Numbered from the stretch's first letter, positions 44,074 to 53,280 are shown. The stretch: DNA of 64,000 bases from Cronobacter muytjensii ATCC 51329 (GCF_001277195.1 NZ_CP012268.1:1984001-2048000), one strand, 5' to 3'. The notes: generated by a model not told the origin, from the sequence alone. Numbers and translations are program-made.

Positions 44074-45075
44074 ATGATTGATACCCGCCTTCCCCTTACC
44101 GACCTTCATCGTCATCTCGACGGCAACATCCGCGCGCAGACCATTCTCGACCTCGGCCGCCAGTTTAATTTAGCCCTGCCCGCCGATACGCTGGAGACGC
44201 TGCGCCCGCATGTGCAGATCACCAAAAACGAACCGGATCTGGTGAGCTTTCTTGCCAAACTTGACTGGGGCGTGAAGGTGCTAGGCTCCCTCGAAGCGTG
44301 CCGCCGCGTAGCGTATGAGAATATGGAAGACGCCGCGCGCAACGGCCTGCATTACGTGGAGCTGCGTTTCTCGCCAGGCTATATGGCGATGACGCACAAC
44401 CTGCCGGTGGCAGGCGTCGTGGACGCCGTTATCGACGGCGTGCGTCAGGGCAGCCGTGATTTCGGCGTTGAGGCCCGTTTAATCGGCATCCTCAGCCGCA
44501 CCTTCGGCGAAGAGGCCTGCGTGGCGGAGCTCGACGGCCTGCTGGCGCACCGCGACCACATTACCGCGCTGGATCTGGCGGGCGATGAACTGGGTTTCCC
44601 CGGCAGCCTGTTCCTGAACCACTTTAACCGCGGCCGCGACGCGGGCTGGCGCATCACTGTTCACGCCGGCGAAGCCGCAGGTCCGGAGAGCATCTGGCAG
44701 GCGATCCGCGAGCTTGGCGCCGAGCGTATCGGTCATGGCGTGAAAGCGGTGGAAGATCCTGCGCTGATGGATTTCCTGGCGGAACAGGGTATCGGCATTG
44801 AGTCCTGCCTGACGTCCAATATCCAGACCAGCACAGTGGCGTCCTTGGCGCATCACCCGCTGAAGACATTCCTGGAGCATAATATTCTTGCGACCATTAA
44901 CACCGACGATCCGGGCGTGCAGGGCGTGGACATCGGCCATGAGTATCAGGTCGCGGCCCCGGCAGCGGGCCTGAGCGCGGCGCAGATCCGCACCGCGCAG
45001 GAGAATGGTCTTAAAATCGCGTTCCTGTCGGACGCGGAAAAACAGGCGCTGATAGCGAAAGTCAGCGCGGCGTAA
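44074..45075 (+). CDS. add: Adenosine deaminase
   Basis: The 333-residue zinc enzyme converts (deoxy)adenosine to (deoxy)inosine in purine salvage. The ATG at 44074 gives MIDTRLPLTDLHRHLDGNIR, matching E. coli; an upstream in-frame ATG adds only ten unconserved residues. The Zn ligands are in LHRHLDGN, ITVHAGEAAGPES (with catalytic Glu) and ATINTDDPGVQG (Asp). Confidence 0.96.
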   Translation: MIDTRLPLTDLHRHLDGNIRAQTILDLGRQFNLALPADTLETLRPHVQITKNEPDLVSFLAKLDWGVKVLGSLEACRRVAYENMEDAARNGLHYVELRFSPGYMAMTHNLPVAGVVDAVIDGVRQGSRDFGVEARLIGILSRTFGEEACVAELDGLLAHRDHITALDLAGDELGFPGSLFLNHFNRGRDAGWRITVHAGEAAGPESIWQAIRELGAERIGHGVKAVEDPALMDFLAEQGIGIESCLTSNIQTSTVASLAHHPLKTFLEHNILATINTDDPGVQGVDIGHEYQVAAPAAGLSAAQIRTAQENGLKIAFLSDAEKQALIAKVSAA

Positions 45076-45090
45076 AGCCGCGCCGTCAGG

Positions 45091-46089
45091 TCAGGAGGCC
45101 GACGCCTTCTGGCCTGCCTGTTGTTCATGGCGCCGGGCGTAGCGTTGGGCCATTACCGCGCAGACCATCAACTGGATCTGATGGAAAATCATCAGCGGCA
45201 GCACCATTATCCCCACCTGACTTGCCGGAAACAGCACATTCGCCATCGGCACGCCGTTCGCCAGGCTTTTCTTGGAGCCGCAGAAAACGATAGTTATCTC
45301 ATCAGCTTTATTAAAACCAAGCAGTCGCGCCGACCAGATGTTGATCACCAACACCAGCGTCAGCAGCACCACCGACAGCACGACGACCGCCAGCAACGCC
45401 ATACCGGTCACCTGATGCCAGATCCCCTGCACTACCGCCTCGCTGAAAGCGACATAGACCACCAGCAAAATGGATGAGCGGTCAGTCATATTGATAAGCT
45501 TTTTATGACGGTCGACCCAACGCCCAATCAGCGGTCGCGAGAGGTGGCCAATCACAAACGGCACCATCAACTGCAGCACGATTTTGCCGATAGCGTCGAG
45601 CGTATTGGTATCGCCCTGCTGAGCCTGCATCATCACACCCACCAGCACCGGCGAGAGGAAAATCCCGAGAATGCTGGACGCCGAGGCGCTGCACACCGCC
45701 GCCGCCACGTTGCCGCGCGCCACAGAAGTAAAAGCAATGGCCGACTGTACCGTCGCGGGAAGGGCGCAGAGATAGAGGAAGCCCAGATAGAGCGACGGCG
45801 GCAGCACGCTGTGCGGAATAAACTGCATCGCCAGGCCCAGCAACGGGAACACCATGAAGGTGCTGATAAACACCACCAGGTGCAGCCGCCAGTGGCCCAT
45901 GCCAGCCAGTATCGCCTCGCGGGAGAGCTTTGCGCCATGCATAAAGAACAGCAGCGCAATGGCGGCCGTGGTGAGGTATTCAAAAACCGTTTTGACGCGC
46001 CCTTCGCAAGGGAACAGCGAGGCGACGATCACGACGCCAATCATAATCAATAAAAATGTGTCGATTTTCAGGCGCTTCAGCCAGCTCAT
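45091..46089 (-). CDS. Bile acid:sodium symporter family protein, YfeH-like
   Basis: The 332-residue inner-membrane protein has about ten helices. It shares long blocks with E. coli YfeH: TTAAIALLFFMHGAKLSREA, LYLCALPATVQSAIAFTS and ADEITIVFCGSKKSLANGVP. The substrate of this family branch is not established. In E. coli add is followed by ydgJ without such a gene, so this is an insertion or a relocated or duplicated yfeH. Confidence 0.88.
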   Translation of the reverse strand: MSWLKRLKIDTFLLIMIGVVIVASLFPCEGRVKTVFEYLTTAAIALLFFMHGAKLSREAILAGMGHWRLHLVVFISTFMVFPLLGLAMQFIPHSVLPPSLYLGFLYLCALPATVQSAIAFTSVARGNVAAAVCSASASSILGIFLSPVLVGVMMQAQQGDTNTLDAIGKIVLQLMVPFVIGHLSRPLIGRWVDRHKKLINMTDRSSILLVVYVAFSEAVVQGIWHQVTGMALLAVVVLSVVLLTLVLVINIWSARLLGFNKADEITIVFCGSKKSLANGVPMANVLFPASQVGIMVLPLMIFHQIQLMVCAVMAQRYARRHEQQAGQKASAS

Positions 46090-46221
46090 TATCGGTTCCT
46101 TGTCATGTTGCAGATAGGTTTACTTTGCAACAAAAAGCCAGGCCTTGCGAGTCATGCGGGGAAAACCTTGCGTGTGAGTGAGGTGCCGTTGAAGGAAGTT
46201 TAGCGGCGGCAAGATACACAA

Positions 46222-46245
46222 CGCCCCGGCAGCAAGGCCGGGGCG
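46222..46245 (-). terminator. Hairpin downstream of ydgJ
   Basis: CGCCCCGGC (46222-46230) pairs perfectly with GCCGGGGCG (46237-46245). On the minus strand it follows the ydgJ stop by 7 bp and leads into TTGTGTATCTT, so it is a likely terminator with a modest U-tract. Confidence 0.65.
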
Positions 46246-46252
46246 GAATCAC

Positions 46253-47296
46253 TTAGCCACGCAAACAGACCGCCGCGCGGCGCTTCGCGGATTCAATGCC
46301 CGCTTCGATAAGTTCCATCACCACAATAGCCTGGCTTGCCGGGACCGGGTTTTCGCCTTCGCCGCGAATGGCGCTGCGCACGCCTGCATAGTAGGCCGGA
46401 TAGTTGCCCGGCACGGTCAGCAGAGTCTGTTCATCCAGCATCTCGCCGTTCGCAAGCGTCAGCACGCCGTCGCGCATGTCGTATCCCCAGTTCTCCTGTG
46501 GCGGACGCACGCCTGATTTCAGGCTCTCTTCTTGCGGATCGAGCCCGAACTTCACGTAGCTGCCGCGGGTGCCGTGGACGATGTAGCGTGCGGATTCCGC
46601 CGCCGCCAGCATGGTGCCGTGCAGCACGACGCGCCGCTCCGGATAGGCCAGTACCGCGTGAAAATAGTCGGTGGCCTGCGCGCTCGGACGCAGTTCAGCC
46701 AGATCGACATAGATGCTGACCGGCAACCCGAACAGCTGCACCGCCTGATCCAGCAGATGCGGCGCCAGATCGTACCAGATACCGCTGCCAGGCCCCGCCT
46801 GCTCGCGCCAGCGGTCGCGCACCTGAGGACGGAAGCGGTCGAAATGGGATTCAAAATAGGCGATTTCACCGATCTGCCCTTCGGCGATGATCTGTTTGAG
46901 CGTCAGGAAATCGCTATCCCAGCGGCGATTGTGAAAAACCGAGAGCACCAGCCCCAGGCTTTTCGCCAGAGTTTCCAGCTCGCGCGCCTGTGACAGCGTG
47001 ACGGTAAAAGGTTTATCCACCACCACATGTTTGCCGGCTTCCAGCGCAGCTTTCGCCAGCGGGAAGTGGGTATCATTCGGCGTGGGAATGACAATCAGAT
47101 CGAGATGCGGATCGTTGAACAACTGTTTGGGTTCAGACACGACGGGCATTCCCGGCCAGTCCGCATGCACTTTGGCGGCATCGCTACTGGAAATCGCGGC
47201 GAGCTCCATGCCTGGCGTACCGGCGATAAGCGGCGCATGAAAGGTTTTACTGGCGTAGCCGTAGCCGATTAATCCCACCCGGACGATATCGTTCAT
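46253..47296 (-). CDS. ydgJ: YdgJ, Gfo/Idh/MocA-family oxidoreductase
   Basis: The 347-residue NAD(P)-dependent oxidoreductase has an N-terminal Rossmann fold (VRVGLIGYGYASKTFHAPLI). EAGKHVVVDKPFTVTL carries the catalytic-lysine motif, and GSGIWYDLAPHLLDQAVQLF lies in the C-terminal domain. Two ATGs are possible. AGAGGA touches the first (47302) but lies 6 nt from the second (47296), so I chose the second. Substrate unknown; E. coli YdgJ is likewise uncharacterised. Confidence 0.92.
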   Translation of the reverse strand: MNDIVRVGLIGYGYASKTFHAPLIAGTPGMELAAISSSDAAKVHADWPGMPVVSEPKQLFNDPHLDLIVIPTPNDTHFPLAKAALEAGKHVVVDKPFTVTLSQARELETLAKSLGLVLSVFHNRRWDSDFLTLKQIIAEGQIGEIAYFESHFDRFRPQVRDRWREQAGPGSGIWYDLAPHLLDQAVQLFGLPVSIYVDLAELRPSAQATDYFHAVLAYPERRVVLHGTMLAAAESARYIVHGTRGSYVKFGLDPQEESLKSGVRPPQENWGYDMRDGVLTLANGEMLDEQTLLTVPGNYPAYYAGVRSAIRGEGENPVPASQAIVVMELIEAGIESAKRRAAVCLRG

Positions 47297-47302
47297 GTTC
47301 AT

Positions 47303-47815
47303 TCCTCTGCTGAGTTAACCTGGGTATTTGACACTATTCGCCAGCGCGCCTCAACGGTTTCCTGACCATAAGTAAATAAACGGTTTATTTCAGAATTTTC
47401 ATCAGTTTTCTGACGGCGTAAAGCGCATTTTCCGCAAAGACAACCGTAATGGCATAAATGCCTTCGTCTCCGAGTTACGCTAACAATGCGTGAGCGAATT
47501 ATTGTTTTGGTGAAATAAGCAACATACTTTAAAAGAAATAACGTGCTGTTTATCGCGCAATTAATGGCGCACAAAAAACAGTGAATAAAAGATAAGCACG
47601 TCCGGAGGATGAGTGAAAACCCCTGGAAATGGCTGGGGTCTTCCTGACCCCCATTAAACCTGAAGCCCGGTGCGGCGTGGTCAGCCAGGTTTACATATTG
47701 TCGTAAAAAGGCGGCGACCAGCGCGCGTCAGGATATTGCCAGCTCCGTCGAAGCACGTTACTCTTTCGCATCCTAAAGCGCTGGGCCTGCGTTAATTCTC
47801 AAGGAAAACTCTTAA
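47303..47815. other. ydgJ-cnu intergenic region
   Basis: About 500 bp of mostly AT-rich DNA hold no gene I can support. A perfect hairpin GGGGTC-ttcct-GACCCC lies at 47635-47651 without a T-run. The E. coli blr small gene occupies this interval, but no Blr-like peptide was recognised. Confidence 0.4.
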
Positions 47816-47923
47816 ATGTTATTCAGGCTTTTATTAAACCTGCATAACGACGTTTTTGCGTTTATTCTTTACCCGGCCCGCCTTTCCCGGCGAATTCTCT
47901 TTATTATTTTATTGCGCGGATAA
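47816..47923 (+). CDS. Candidate 35-residue small hydrophobic/basic protein upstream of cnu
   Basis: ATG at 47816 opens 35 codons (MLFRLLLNLHNDVFAFILYP then a basic, hydrophobic tail RRILFIILLRG), ending 8 bp before cnu. AAGGA lies 10 nt ahead of the ATG, a slightly long spacing. It is not recognisably Blr. It could be a real small membrane protein, a leader peptide for cnu, or chance. Confidence 0.3.
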   Translation: MLFRLLLNLHNDVFAFILYPARLSRRILFIILLRG

Positions 47924-47931
47924 CGATTAAC

Positions 47932-48147
47932 ATGACCGTTCAGGACTATTTATTAAAGTTTCGTAAAATCAGCACGCTTGAAAGTCTGGAAAAATTGTTC
48001 GATCACCTTAATTACACCCTGACCGACAATCAGGAGATCATCAATATGTATCGCGCCGCAGATCACCGCCGCGCGGAACTGGTGTCGGGCGGGAGACTGT
48101 ATGACCTGGGCCAGGTGCCGAAAACCGTCTGGCGTTACGTCCAGTAA
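47932..48147 (+). CDS. cnu: Cnu (YdgT), Hha-family H-NS-binding protein
   Basis: The 71-residue Hha/YmoA-family protein starts MTVQDYLLKFRKISTLESLE. The conserved acidic/aromatic features of the family appear in EKLFDHLNYTL and MYRAADHRRAEL. Cnu binds H-NS or StpA and helps silence transferred DNA; it also binds cnb near oriC in E. coli. Position before ydgK-rsxA is conserved. Confidence 0.94.
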   Translation: MTVQDYLLKFRKISTLESLEKLFDHLNYTLTDNQEIINMYRAADHRRAELVSGGRLYDLGQVPKTVWRYVQ

Positions 48148-48241
48148 GCCGCAAAGGTGGCATTCAGACAGAAAATCTTTATAATCTTTGCGCTGTAATT
48201 ATTCTTTAGCCATTTGTTGAATTTATATCCCGGGAGGTAAT

Positions 48242-48685
48242 ATGACCGACGCGTCGCCTGTGCGCATCGGAGGCTGGTTGCTTGCCCCTCTCGCCTGGTT
48301 ATTGATGTCGTTACTCAGCACTACGCTTGCCGTCGCACTCTATGTGATGGGGCTTGCTTCTGTGCAGCTCCATCAAACGCTCAGCGCGCAGGGGACCTCC
48401 GGCGTGCTTTTCTGGTATGGCTCAATGCTGTGCGCGATGGCGATGTGGGGGTATACGCTCTGGCTGACTATCGCCTTTTTCAAACGTCGTCAGGGCGTAC
48501 CGCGCCACTATATTATCTGGCTGCTGCTGACCGTCCTGCTGGCGATTAAATCTTTTGCGTTCTCGCCGGTGAGCGACGCGCTGGCCGTGCGTCAGCTGCT
48601 GTTTCCGCTGCTGGCGGCTGCGCTTCTGGTGCCCTATTTCAAGCGCTCCGTTCGGGTGAAGCAGACGTTTGTCAGGGCAAAATAA
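48242..48685 (+). CDS. ydgK: YdgK, DUF2569 inner-membrane protein
   Basis: The 147-residue protein has four clear transmembrane helices. It starts with PVRIGGWLLAPLAWLLMSLL, typical of DUF2569. Function unknown. It is conserved just upstream of the rsx operon, from which it is separated by a 74-bp promoter-sized gap. Confidence 0.9.
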   Translation: MTDASPVRIGGWLLAPLAWLLMSLLSTTLAVALYVMGLASVQLHQTLSAQGTSGVLFWYGSMLCAMAMWGYTLWLTIAFFKRRQGVPRHYIIWLLLTVLLAIKSFAFSPVSDALAVRQLLFPLLAAALLVPYFKRSVRVKQTFVRAK

Positions 48686-48759
48686 CCTTACAGATTCTCC
48701 GTTGTCGCACCCTGTCGGATGTCCGATAATGGGCGGCTTTTTTCGTTTCAGGTCGAATA

Positions 48760-49341
48760 ATGACTGATTACTTGCTGTTATTTGTTGGAACGGTGCTGGT
48801 CAATAACTTCGTGCTCGTGAAGTTTCTCGGCCTGTGTCCGTTTATGGGTGTTTCCAAAAAACTGGAATCGGCGATCGGTATGGGCATGGCGACCACATTC
48901 GTGATGACCCTTGCGACCATTTTCTCCTGGATTATCGATCATCTGATTCTGGTGCCGCTTGAGCTGGTCTACCTGCGCACGATGGCGTTTATTCTCGTCA
49001 TCGCGGTGGTCGTGCAGTTCACGGAAATGGTGGTGCGCAAAACCAGTCCGGCGCTCTATCGCCTGCTGGGCATCTATCTGCCGCTTATCACCACCAACTG
49101 CGCCGTACTGGGCGTGGCGCTACTCAGCATCAACCTGAACCACACCTTTATGCAGTCAGCGCTTTACGGCTTCTCCGCCGCGGTCGGCTTTTCGCTGGTA
49201 ATGGTGCTCTTTGCCGCCATCCGTGAGCGTCTGGTCGTCGCCGACGTGCCGCTGCCATTTCGCGGCAACGCCATCGCGCTGGTGACGGCGGGCCTGATGT
49301 CGCTCGCCTTTATGGGCTTTAGCGGGCTGGTGAAGTTCTGA
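48760..49341 (+). CDS. rsxA: Electron transport complex subunit RsxA
   Basis: The 193-residue inner-membrane subunit has about six helices. Each half has the RnfA/RnfE signature: VNNFVLVKFLGLCPFMGVSK and LPLITTNCAVLGVALLSIN. The paired cysteines are proposed to hold an intramembrane iron-sulfur centre in Rnf complexes. First gene of rsxABCDGE-nth; overlaps rsxB by one base. The Rsx complex keeps SoxR reduced in E. coli. Confidence 0.96.
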   Translation: MTDYLLLFVGTVLVNNFVLVKFLGLCPFMGVSKKLESAIGMGMATTFVMTLATIFSWIIDHLILVPLELVYLRTMAFILVIAVVVQFTEMVVRKTSPALYRLLGIYLPLITTNCAVLGVALLSINLNHTFMQSALYGFSAAVGFSLVMVLFAAIRERLVVADVPLPFRGNAIALVTAGLMSLAFMGFSGLVKF

Positions 49342-49919
49342 TGGAAATGATTGTTATCGCGGTCGTCGCGCTGACGCTGCTGGCGCTGCTGTTCGGCATG
49401 CTGCTGGGCTATGCTTCGCGCCGCTTCGCCGCGGAAGAAGATCCGGTGGTCGATCAGGTCGACGAACTGCTGCCCCAGAGCCAGTGCGGGCAGTGCGGCT
49501 ATCCGGGCTGCCGCCCTTATGCAGAAGCGGTCGCTAATAACGGCGAGCAGATCAACCGCTGCGTGCCTGGCGGCGAGCCGGTGATGCAGAAAATCGCCAC
49601 CCTGCTTAACGTCGAACCGCAGCCGCTTGACGGCGATGCAGTGGCGGCGGAGCCGGTGCGTATGCTGGCCGTCATTGATGAGCCGAACTGCATCGGCTGC
49701 ACCAAATGTATTCAGGCCTGTCCGGTGGATGCGATTGTCGGCGCCACTCGCGCCATGCACACCGTGATGAGCGACCTCTGCACCGGCTGTAACCTGTGCG
49801 TTGACCCCTGCCCGACGCAGTGCATTGAACTGCGCCCGGCCGCCACCACAACGGATAACTGGAAGTGGGATCTCAACACCATTCCGGTGCGTAACATTCC
49901 TGTGGAACAACATGCTTAA
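49341..49919 (+). CDS. rsxB: Electron transport complex subunit RsxB (Fe-S)
   Basis: The 192-residue protein has an N-terminal helix and a four-cysteine cluster (SQCGQCGYPGCRPYAE). Two ferredoxin-type [4Fe-4S] motifs follow: NCIGCTKCIQACPVDAI and LCTGCNLCVDPCPTQC. It passes electrons within the Rsx complex. Its last 8 bp overlap the rsxC start. Confidence 0.96.
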   Translation: MEMIVIAVVALTLLALLFGMLLGYASRRFAAEEDPVVDQVDELLPQSQCGQCGYPGCRPYAEAVANNGEQINRCVPGGEPVMQKIATLLNVEPQPLDGDAVAAEPVRMLAVIDEPNCIGCTKCIQACPVDAIVGATRAMHTVMSDLCTGCNLCVDPCPTQCIELRPAATTTDNWKWDLNTIPVRNIPVEQHA

Positions 49920-52218
49920 GTTATTTTCTGCATTCAGAAAAGAGAAAGTCTGGGATTTCAACGGCGGGATTCATCCGCCGGAGATGAAAACCCAGTCTAA
50001 CGGCACCCCGCTGCGCCAGTTGCCGCTGCCGGGCCGTTTTATTATTCCGCTCAAACAGCATATCGGCAGCGAAGGCGAGATCTGCGTGGCGCCGGGCGAT
50101 AAAGTCCTGCGTGGTCAGCCGCTCACCGTGGGCCGTGGAAGGATGCTCCCCGTGCACGCGCCAACCTCCGGCACCGTCACGGCGATAATGCCGCATCCAA
50201 CCGCCCACCCTTCCGCCCTGCCGGAGCTTTCAGTGATTATCGACGCTGATGGCGAAGACCGCTGGATAGCCCGCGACGGCTGGAGCGATTACCAGAGTCG
50301 CAGCCGCGAGGCGCTGATTGAGCGTATCCATCAGTTTGGCGTGGCGGGCCTCGGCGGCGCCGGTTTCCCGACCGGCACAAAACTGCAGGGCGGCGGCGAT
50401 AAAATCGAAACGCTGATTATTAACGCCGCCGAGTGCGAGCCGTATATCACCGCCGACGACCGGCTGATGCAGGACTGCGCCGCGCAAATCATCGACGGCG
50501 TGCGCATCCTCGCGCATATTTTGCAGCCGCGCGAAGTGCTGATCGGCATTGAAGACAATAAGCCGCAGGCGATTTCCATGATGCGCGCCGTGCTGCACGG
50601 CGAGCATAAGATTCGCCTGCGCGTGATCCCGACCAAATACCCGTCGGGCGGCGCGAAACAACTGACTCAGATCCTGACCGGCAAACAGGTGCCGCACGGC
50701 GGCCGTTCGTCAGATATCGGCGTGCTGATGCAGAACGTTGGCACCGCGTTTGCGGTCAAGCGCGCTATTATCGACGGCGAGCCGCTCACCGAGCGCGTGG
50801 TGACGCTGACCGGCGAAGCCGTAGGGCGGCCGGGCAACGTCTGGGCGCGTATCGGCACGCCGGTGCGCCACCTGCTGGAGCACGCAGGCTTTATTCCGAC
50901 CAGCGAACAGCTGGTGATTATGGGCGGCCCGCTGATGGGCTTCACCCTGCCCGGCCTCGATGTGCCGGTGGTAAAAATCACTAACTGCCTGCTCGCGCCA
51001 TCCGCCACAGAGATGGGCACGCCGCAGGAGGAGCAGCACTGCATCCGCTGCAGCGCCTGCGCCGACGCCTGTCCGGCGGATCTTCTGCCGCAGCAGCTCT
51101 ACTGGTTCAGCGTCGGCCAGCAGCACGATAAAGCTACCGCCCATAATCTGGCGGACTGTATTGAGTGCGGCGCCTGCGCGTATGTCTGCCCAAGCAATAT
51201 CCCGCTGGTGCAATATTTTCGCCAGGAAAAAGCAGAGATCCGCGCCATTGCGGAAGAACAGCAGCGCGCCGCCGAAGCCAAGGCTCGCTTTGAAGCGCGC
51301 CAGGCGCGTCTGGAACGTGAAAAAGCCGCACGTCTGGAACGCCATAAGAAATCCGCCGTACAGCCTTCCGGCCAGGATCAGGATGCTATTCAGGCCGCCC
51401 TGGCCCGCGTGCGTGAGAAGAAAGCCGATGACCAACCGATTGTGGTCAACGCTCGCGAAAAACCAGATAACAGCGCGGTGATTGCCGCCCGCGAAGCGCG
51501 CAAAGCCGAGGCCCGCGCGCGTCAGGCGGAAAAAGTCCAGCAGGAGATGGCGGCGAACAGCTCCGTTCCTGCGCTGGAAGCCACCGAGCCGGTTAGCGAA
51601 ACCGACCCGCGCAAAGCCGCCGTCGAAGCTGCCATCGCCCGCGCCAAAGCGCGTAAAGCGGCGCAGAGCGCGCCGGTGGACGACACCCCGGCCGAGCCGG
51701 TCGACCCGCGCAAAGCCGCCGTCGAAGCCGCCATCGCCCGCGCTAAAGCGCGTAAAGCGGCGCAGGCTGGCGAGAGCGCGCCGGTCGCTGAAACCCCGGC
51801 CGAGCCGGTCGATCCGCGCAAGGCCGCCGTCGAAGCCGCTATCGCCCGCGCCAAAGCCCGTAAAGCGACGCAGGCTGGCGAGAGCGCGCCGGTCGCTGAA
51901 ACCCCGGCCGAGCCGGTCGACCCGCGTAAAGCCGCTGTCGAAGCCGCTATCGCCCGCGCCAAAGCCCGTAAAGCCGCGCAGGCTGGCGAGAGCGCGCCGG
52001 TCGCTGAAACCCCGACTGAGCCGGTCGACCCGCGTAAAGCCGCCGTCGAAGCCGCTATCGCCCGCGCTAAAGCCCGTAAAGCGGCGCAGGCGGATGAGCG
52101 CGCTCAGACGGCAAATGAAGATGATGAAGCGGACGATCCGCGCAAAGCGGCTGTTGCCGCCGCGATTGCCAGGGTGCAGGCACGCAAGGCTGCCGAAAAG
52201 GTTGTTAACGAGGATTAA
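49912..52218 (+). CDS. rsxC: Electron transport complex subunit RsxC with repeat-rich tail
   Basis: The 768-residue peripheral subunit starts MLKLFSAFRKEKVWDFNGGI at 49912, inside the end of rsxB. Residues ~1-430 form the NADH/FMN-binding NuoF-like part (GVAGLGGAGFPTGTKLQG). Two [4Fe-4S] motifs follow: CIRCSACADACPADL and CIECGACAYVCPSN. From ~450 the chain becomes a charged Ala/Lys/Arg/Glu helix. The last ~205 residues are six tandem copies of a 33-36-residue unit starting DPRKAAVEAAIARAKARKAA. E. coli RsxC is about 740 residues; repeat number sets the difference. Confidence 0.96.
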   Translation: MLKLFSAFRKEKVWDFNGGIHPPEMKTQSNGTPLRQLPLPGRFIIPLKQHIGSEGEICVAPGDKVLRGQPLTVGRGRMLPVHAPTSGTVTAIMPHPTAHPSALPELSVIIDADGEDRWIARDGWSDYQSRSREALIERIHQFGVAGLGGAGFPTGTKLQGGGDKIETLIINAAECEPYITADDRLMQDCAAQIIDGVRILAHILQPREVLIGIEDNKPQAISMMRAVLHGEHKIRLRVIPTKYPSGGAKQLTQILTGKQVPHGGRSSDIGVLMQNVGTAFAVKRAIIDGEPLTERVVTLTGEAVGRPGNVWARIGTPVRHLLEHAGFIPTSEQLVIMGGPLMGFTLPGLDVPVVKITNCLLAPSATEMGTPQEEQHCIRCSACADACPADLLPQQLYWFSVGQQHDKATAHNLADCIECGACAYVCPSNIPLVQYFRQEKAEIRAIAEEQQRAAEAKARFEARQARLEREKAARLERHKKSAVQPSGQDQDAIQAALARVREKKADDQPIVVNAREKPDNSAVIAAREARKAEARARQAEKVQQEMAANSSVPALEATEPVSETDPRKAAVEAAIARAKARKAAQSAPVDDTPAEPVDPRKAAVEAAIARAKARKAAQAGESAPVAETPAEPVDPRKAAVEAAIARAKARKATQAGESAPVAETPAEPVDPRKAAVEAAIARAKARKAAQAGESAPVAETPTEPVDPRKAAVEAAIARAKARKAAQADERAQTANEDDEADDPRKAAVAAAIARVQARKAAEKVVNED
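51604..52215 (+). repeat. Tandem 108-bp coding repeats in rsxC
   Basis: Units start at 51604 (99 bp), 51703, 51811, 51919, 52027 (108 bp each) and 52135 (partial). The middle three are nearly identical at DNA level and differ mainly at third positions. They encode an alpha-helical DPRKAAVEAAIARAKARKAA block plus an AGESAPVAETPAEPV spacer. Confidence 0.95.
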
Positions 52219-53271
52219 ATGGTTTTCAGAATCGCAAGTTCCCCTTATACCCATAACCAGCGCCAGACGTCGCGTATCATGATGCTGGTGACGCTCGCCG
52301 CCGTGCCGGGCATCGCCGTGCAATGGTATTTTTTTGGCTACGGCAGCCTGGTGCAGATTCTGTTGGCCATCGTGAGCGCGCTCGCCAGCGAAGCGCTGGT
52401 ATTGCGAATGCGCAAACTCTCCCTGAAACGTCATCTTGGTGATAATTCCGCTCTGCTGACCGGTCTGCTGCTGGGCGTCAGTATTCCGCCGCTGGCTCCG
52501 TGGTGGATGGTGGTGCTCGGTACCGTTTTCGCGGTGATTATCGCCAAACAGCTTTATGGCGGTCTTGGCCACAACCCGTTTAACCCGGCGATGATAGGCT
52601 ATGTCGTGCTGCTGATTTCATTCCCGGTGCAAATGACCAACTGGCTGCCGCCGCAGCAGATCGCCGCGACCGCCCCTGGTTTTGTCGACGCGTTACAGGT
52701 GATTTTTCACGGTGTGACCGCAAGCGGCGACACGATGGCGCAACTGCGTCTCGGTATCGACGGCGTAAGCCAGGCCACCCCGCTGGACACTTTTAAAACC
52801 GGTCTGCACGCCGGGCATCCGGCAGGCGAGTTGCTGGCGCAGCCGATTTACGGCGGCGCGCTGGCGGGTCTCGGCTGGCAGTGGGTGAATCTCGCGTATC
52901 TGGCGGGCGGTCTGTTCCTCCTGGCGCGCGGCACGATCCGCTGGCATATCCCGGCGAGCTTTATTGTGACGCTCGCGGTATGCTCAACGTTCGGCTGGCT
53001 TATCGCACCAGAGAAATTTCTTTCGCCGCTGATGCATCTGCTCTCAGGCGCGACGATGCTCGGCGCGTTCTTTATTCTTACCGACCCGGTTACCGCCTCG
53101 ACGACCAACAAAGGCCGTCTGGTCTTTGGCGCGCTGGCGGGCCTGCTGGTCTGGCTTATCCGCAGTTTCGGCGGCTATCCGGATGGCGTGGCGTTCGCAG
53201 TGCTGCTGGCCAATATCACCGTGCCGCTCATCGATTACTACACCCGCCCGCGGGTTTATGGTCACCGGTAA
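52219..53271 (+). CDS. rsxD: Electron transport complex subunit RsxD
   Basis: The 350-residue inner-membrane subunit has about ten helices and belongs to the NqrB/RnfD family. It starts MVFRIASSPYTHNQRQTSRI. GHNPFNPAMIGYVVLLISFP is the family core. The covalent FMN threonine lies in FFILTDPVTASTTNKGRL. Starts directly after the rsxC stop. Confidence 0.96.
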   Translation: MVFRIASSPYTHNQRQTSRIMMLVTLAAVPGIAVQWYFFGYGSLVQILLAIVSALASEALVLRMRKLSLKRHLGDNSALLTGLLLGVSIPPLAPWWMVVLGTVFAVIIAKQLYGGLGHNPFNPAMIGYVVLLISFPVQMTNWLPPQQIAATAPGFVDALQVIFHGVTASGDTMAQLRLGIDGVSQATPLDTFKTGLHAGHPAGELLAQPIYGGALAGLGWQWVNLAYLAGGLFLLARGTIRWHIPASFIVTLAVCSTFGWLIAPEKFLSPLMHLLSGATMLGAFFILTDPVTASTTNKGRLVFGALAGLLVWLIRSFGGYPDGVAFAVLLANITVPLIDYYTRPRVYGHR

Positions 53272-53280
53272 GGAGTCGTC

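Noticed and set aside
47609..47647. 12-codon ORF with two Trp codons followed by a hairpin, like an attenuator leader
   Set aside because: The GGAGG overlaps the ATG, no biosynthetic gene follows, and the hairpin (47635-47651) lacks a T-run.
51604..52215. Regular repeats suggesting CRISPR
   Set aside because: The units are 108 bp, contiguous, in frame and protein-coding, with no unique spacers.
50710..52572. 620-codon open frame on the minus strand
   Set aside because: Antisense of rsxC and rsxD; its apparent repeats are just the rsxC tandem repeats read backwards.
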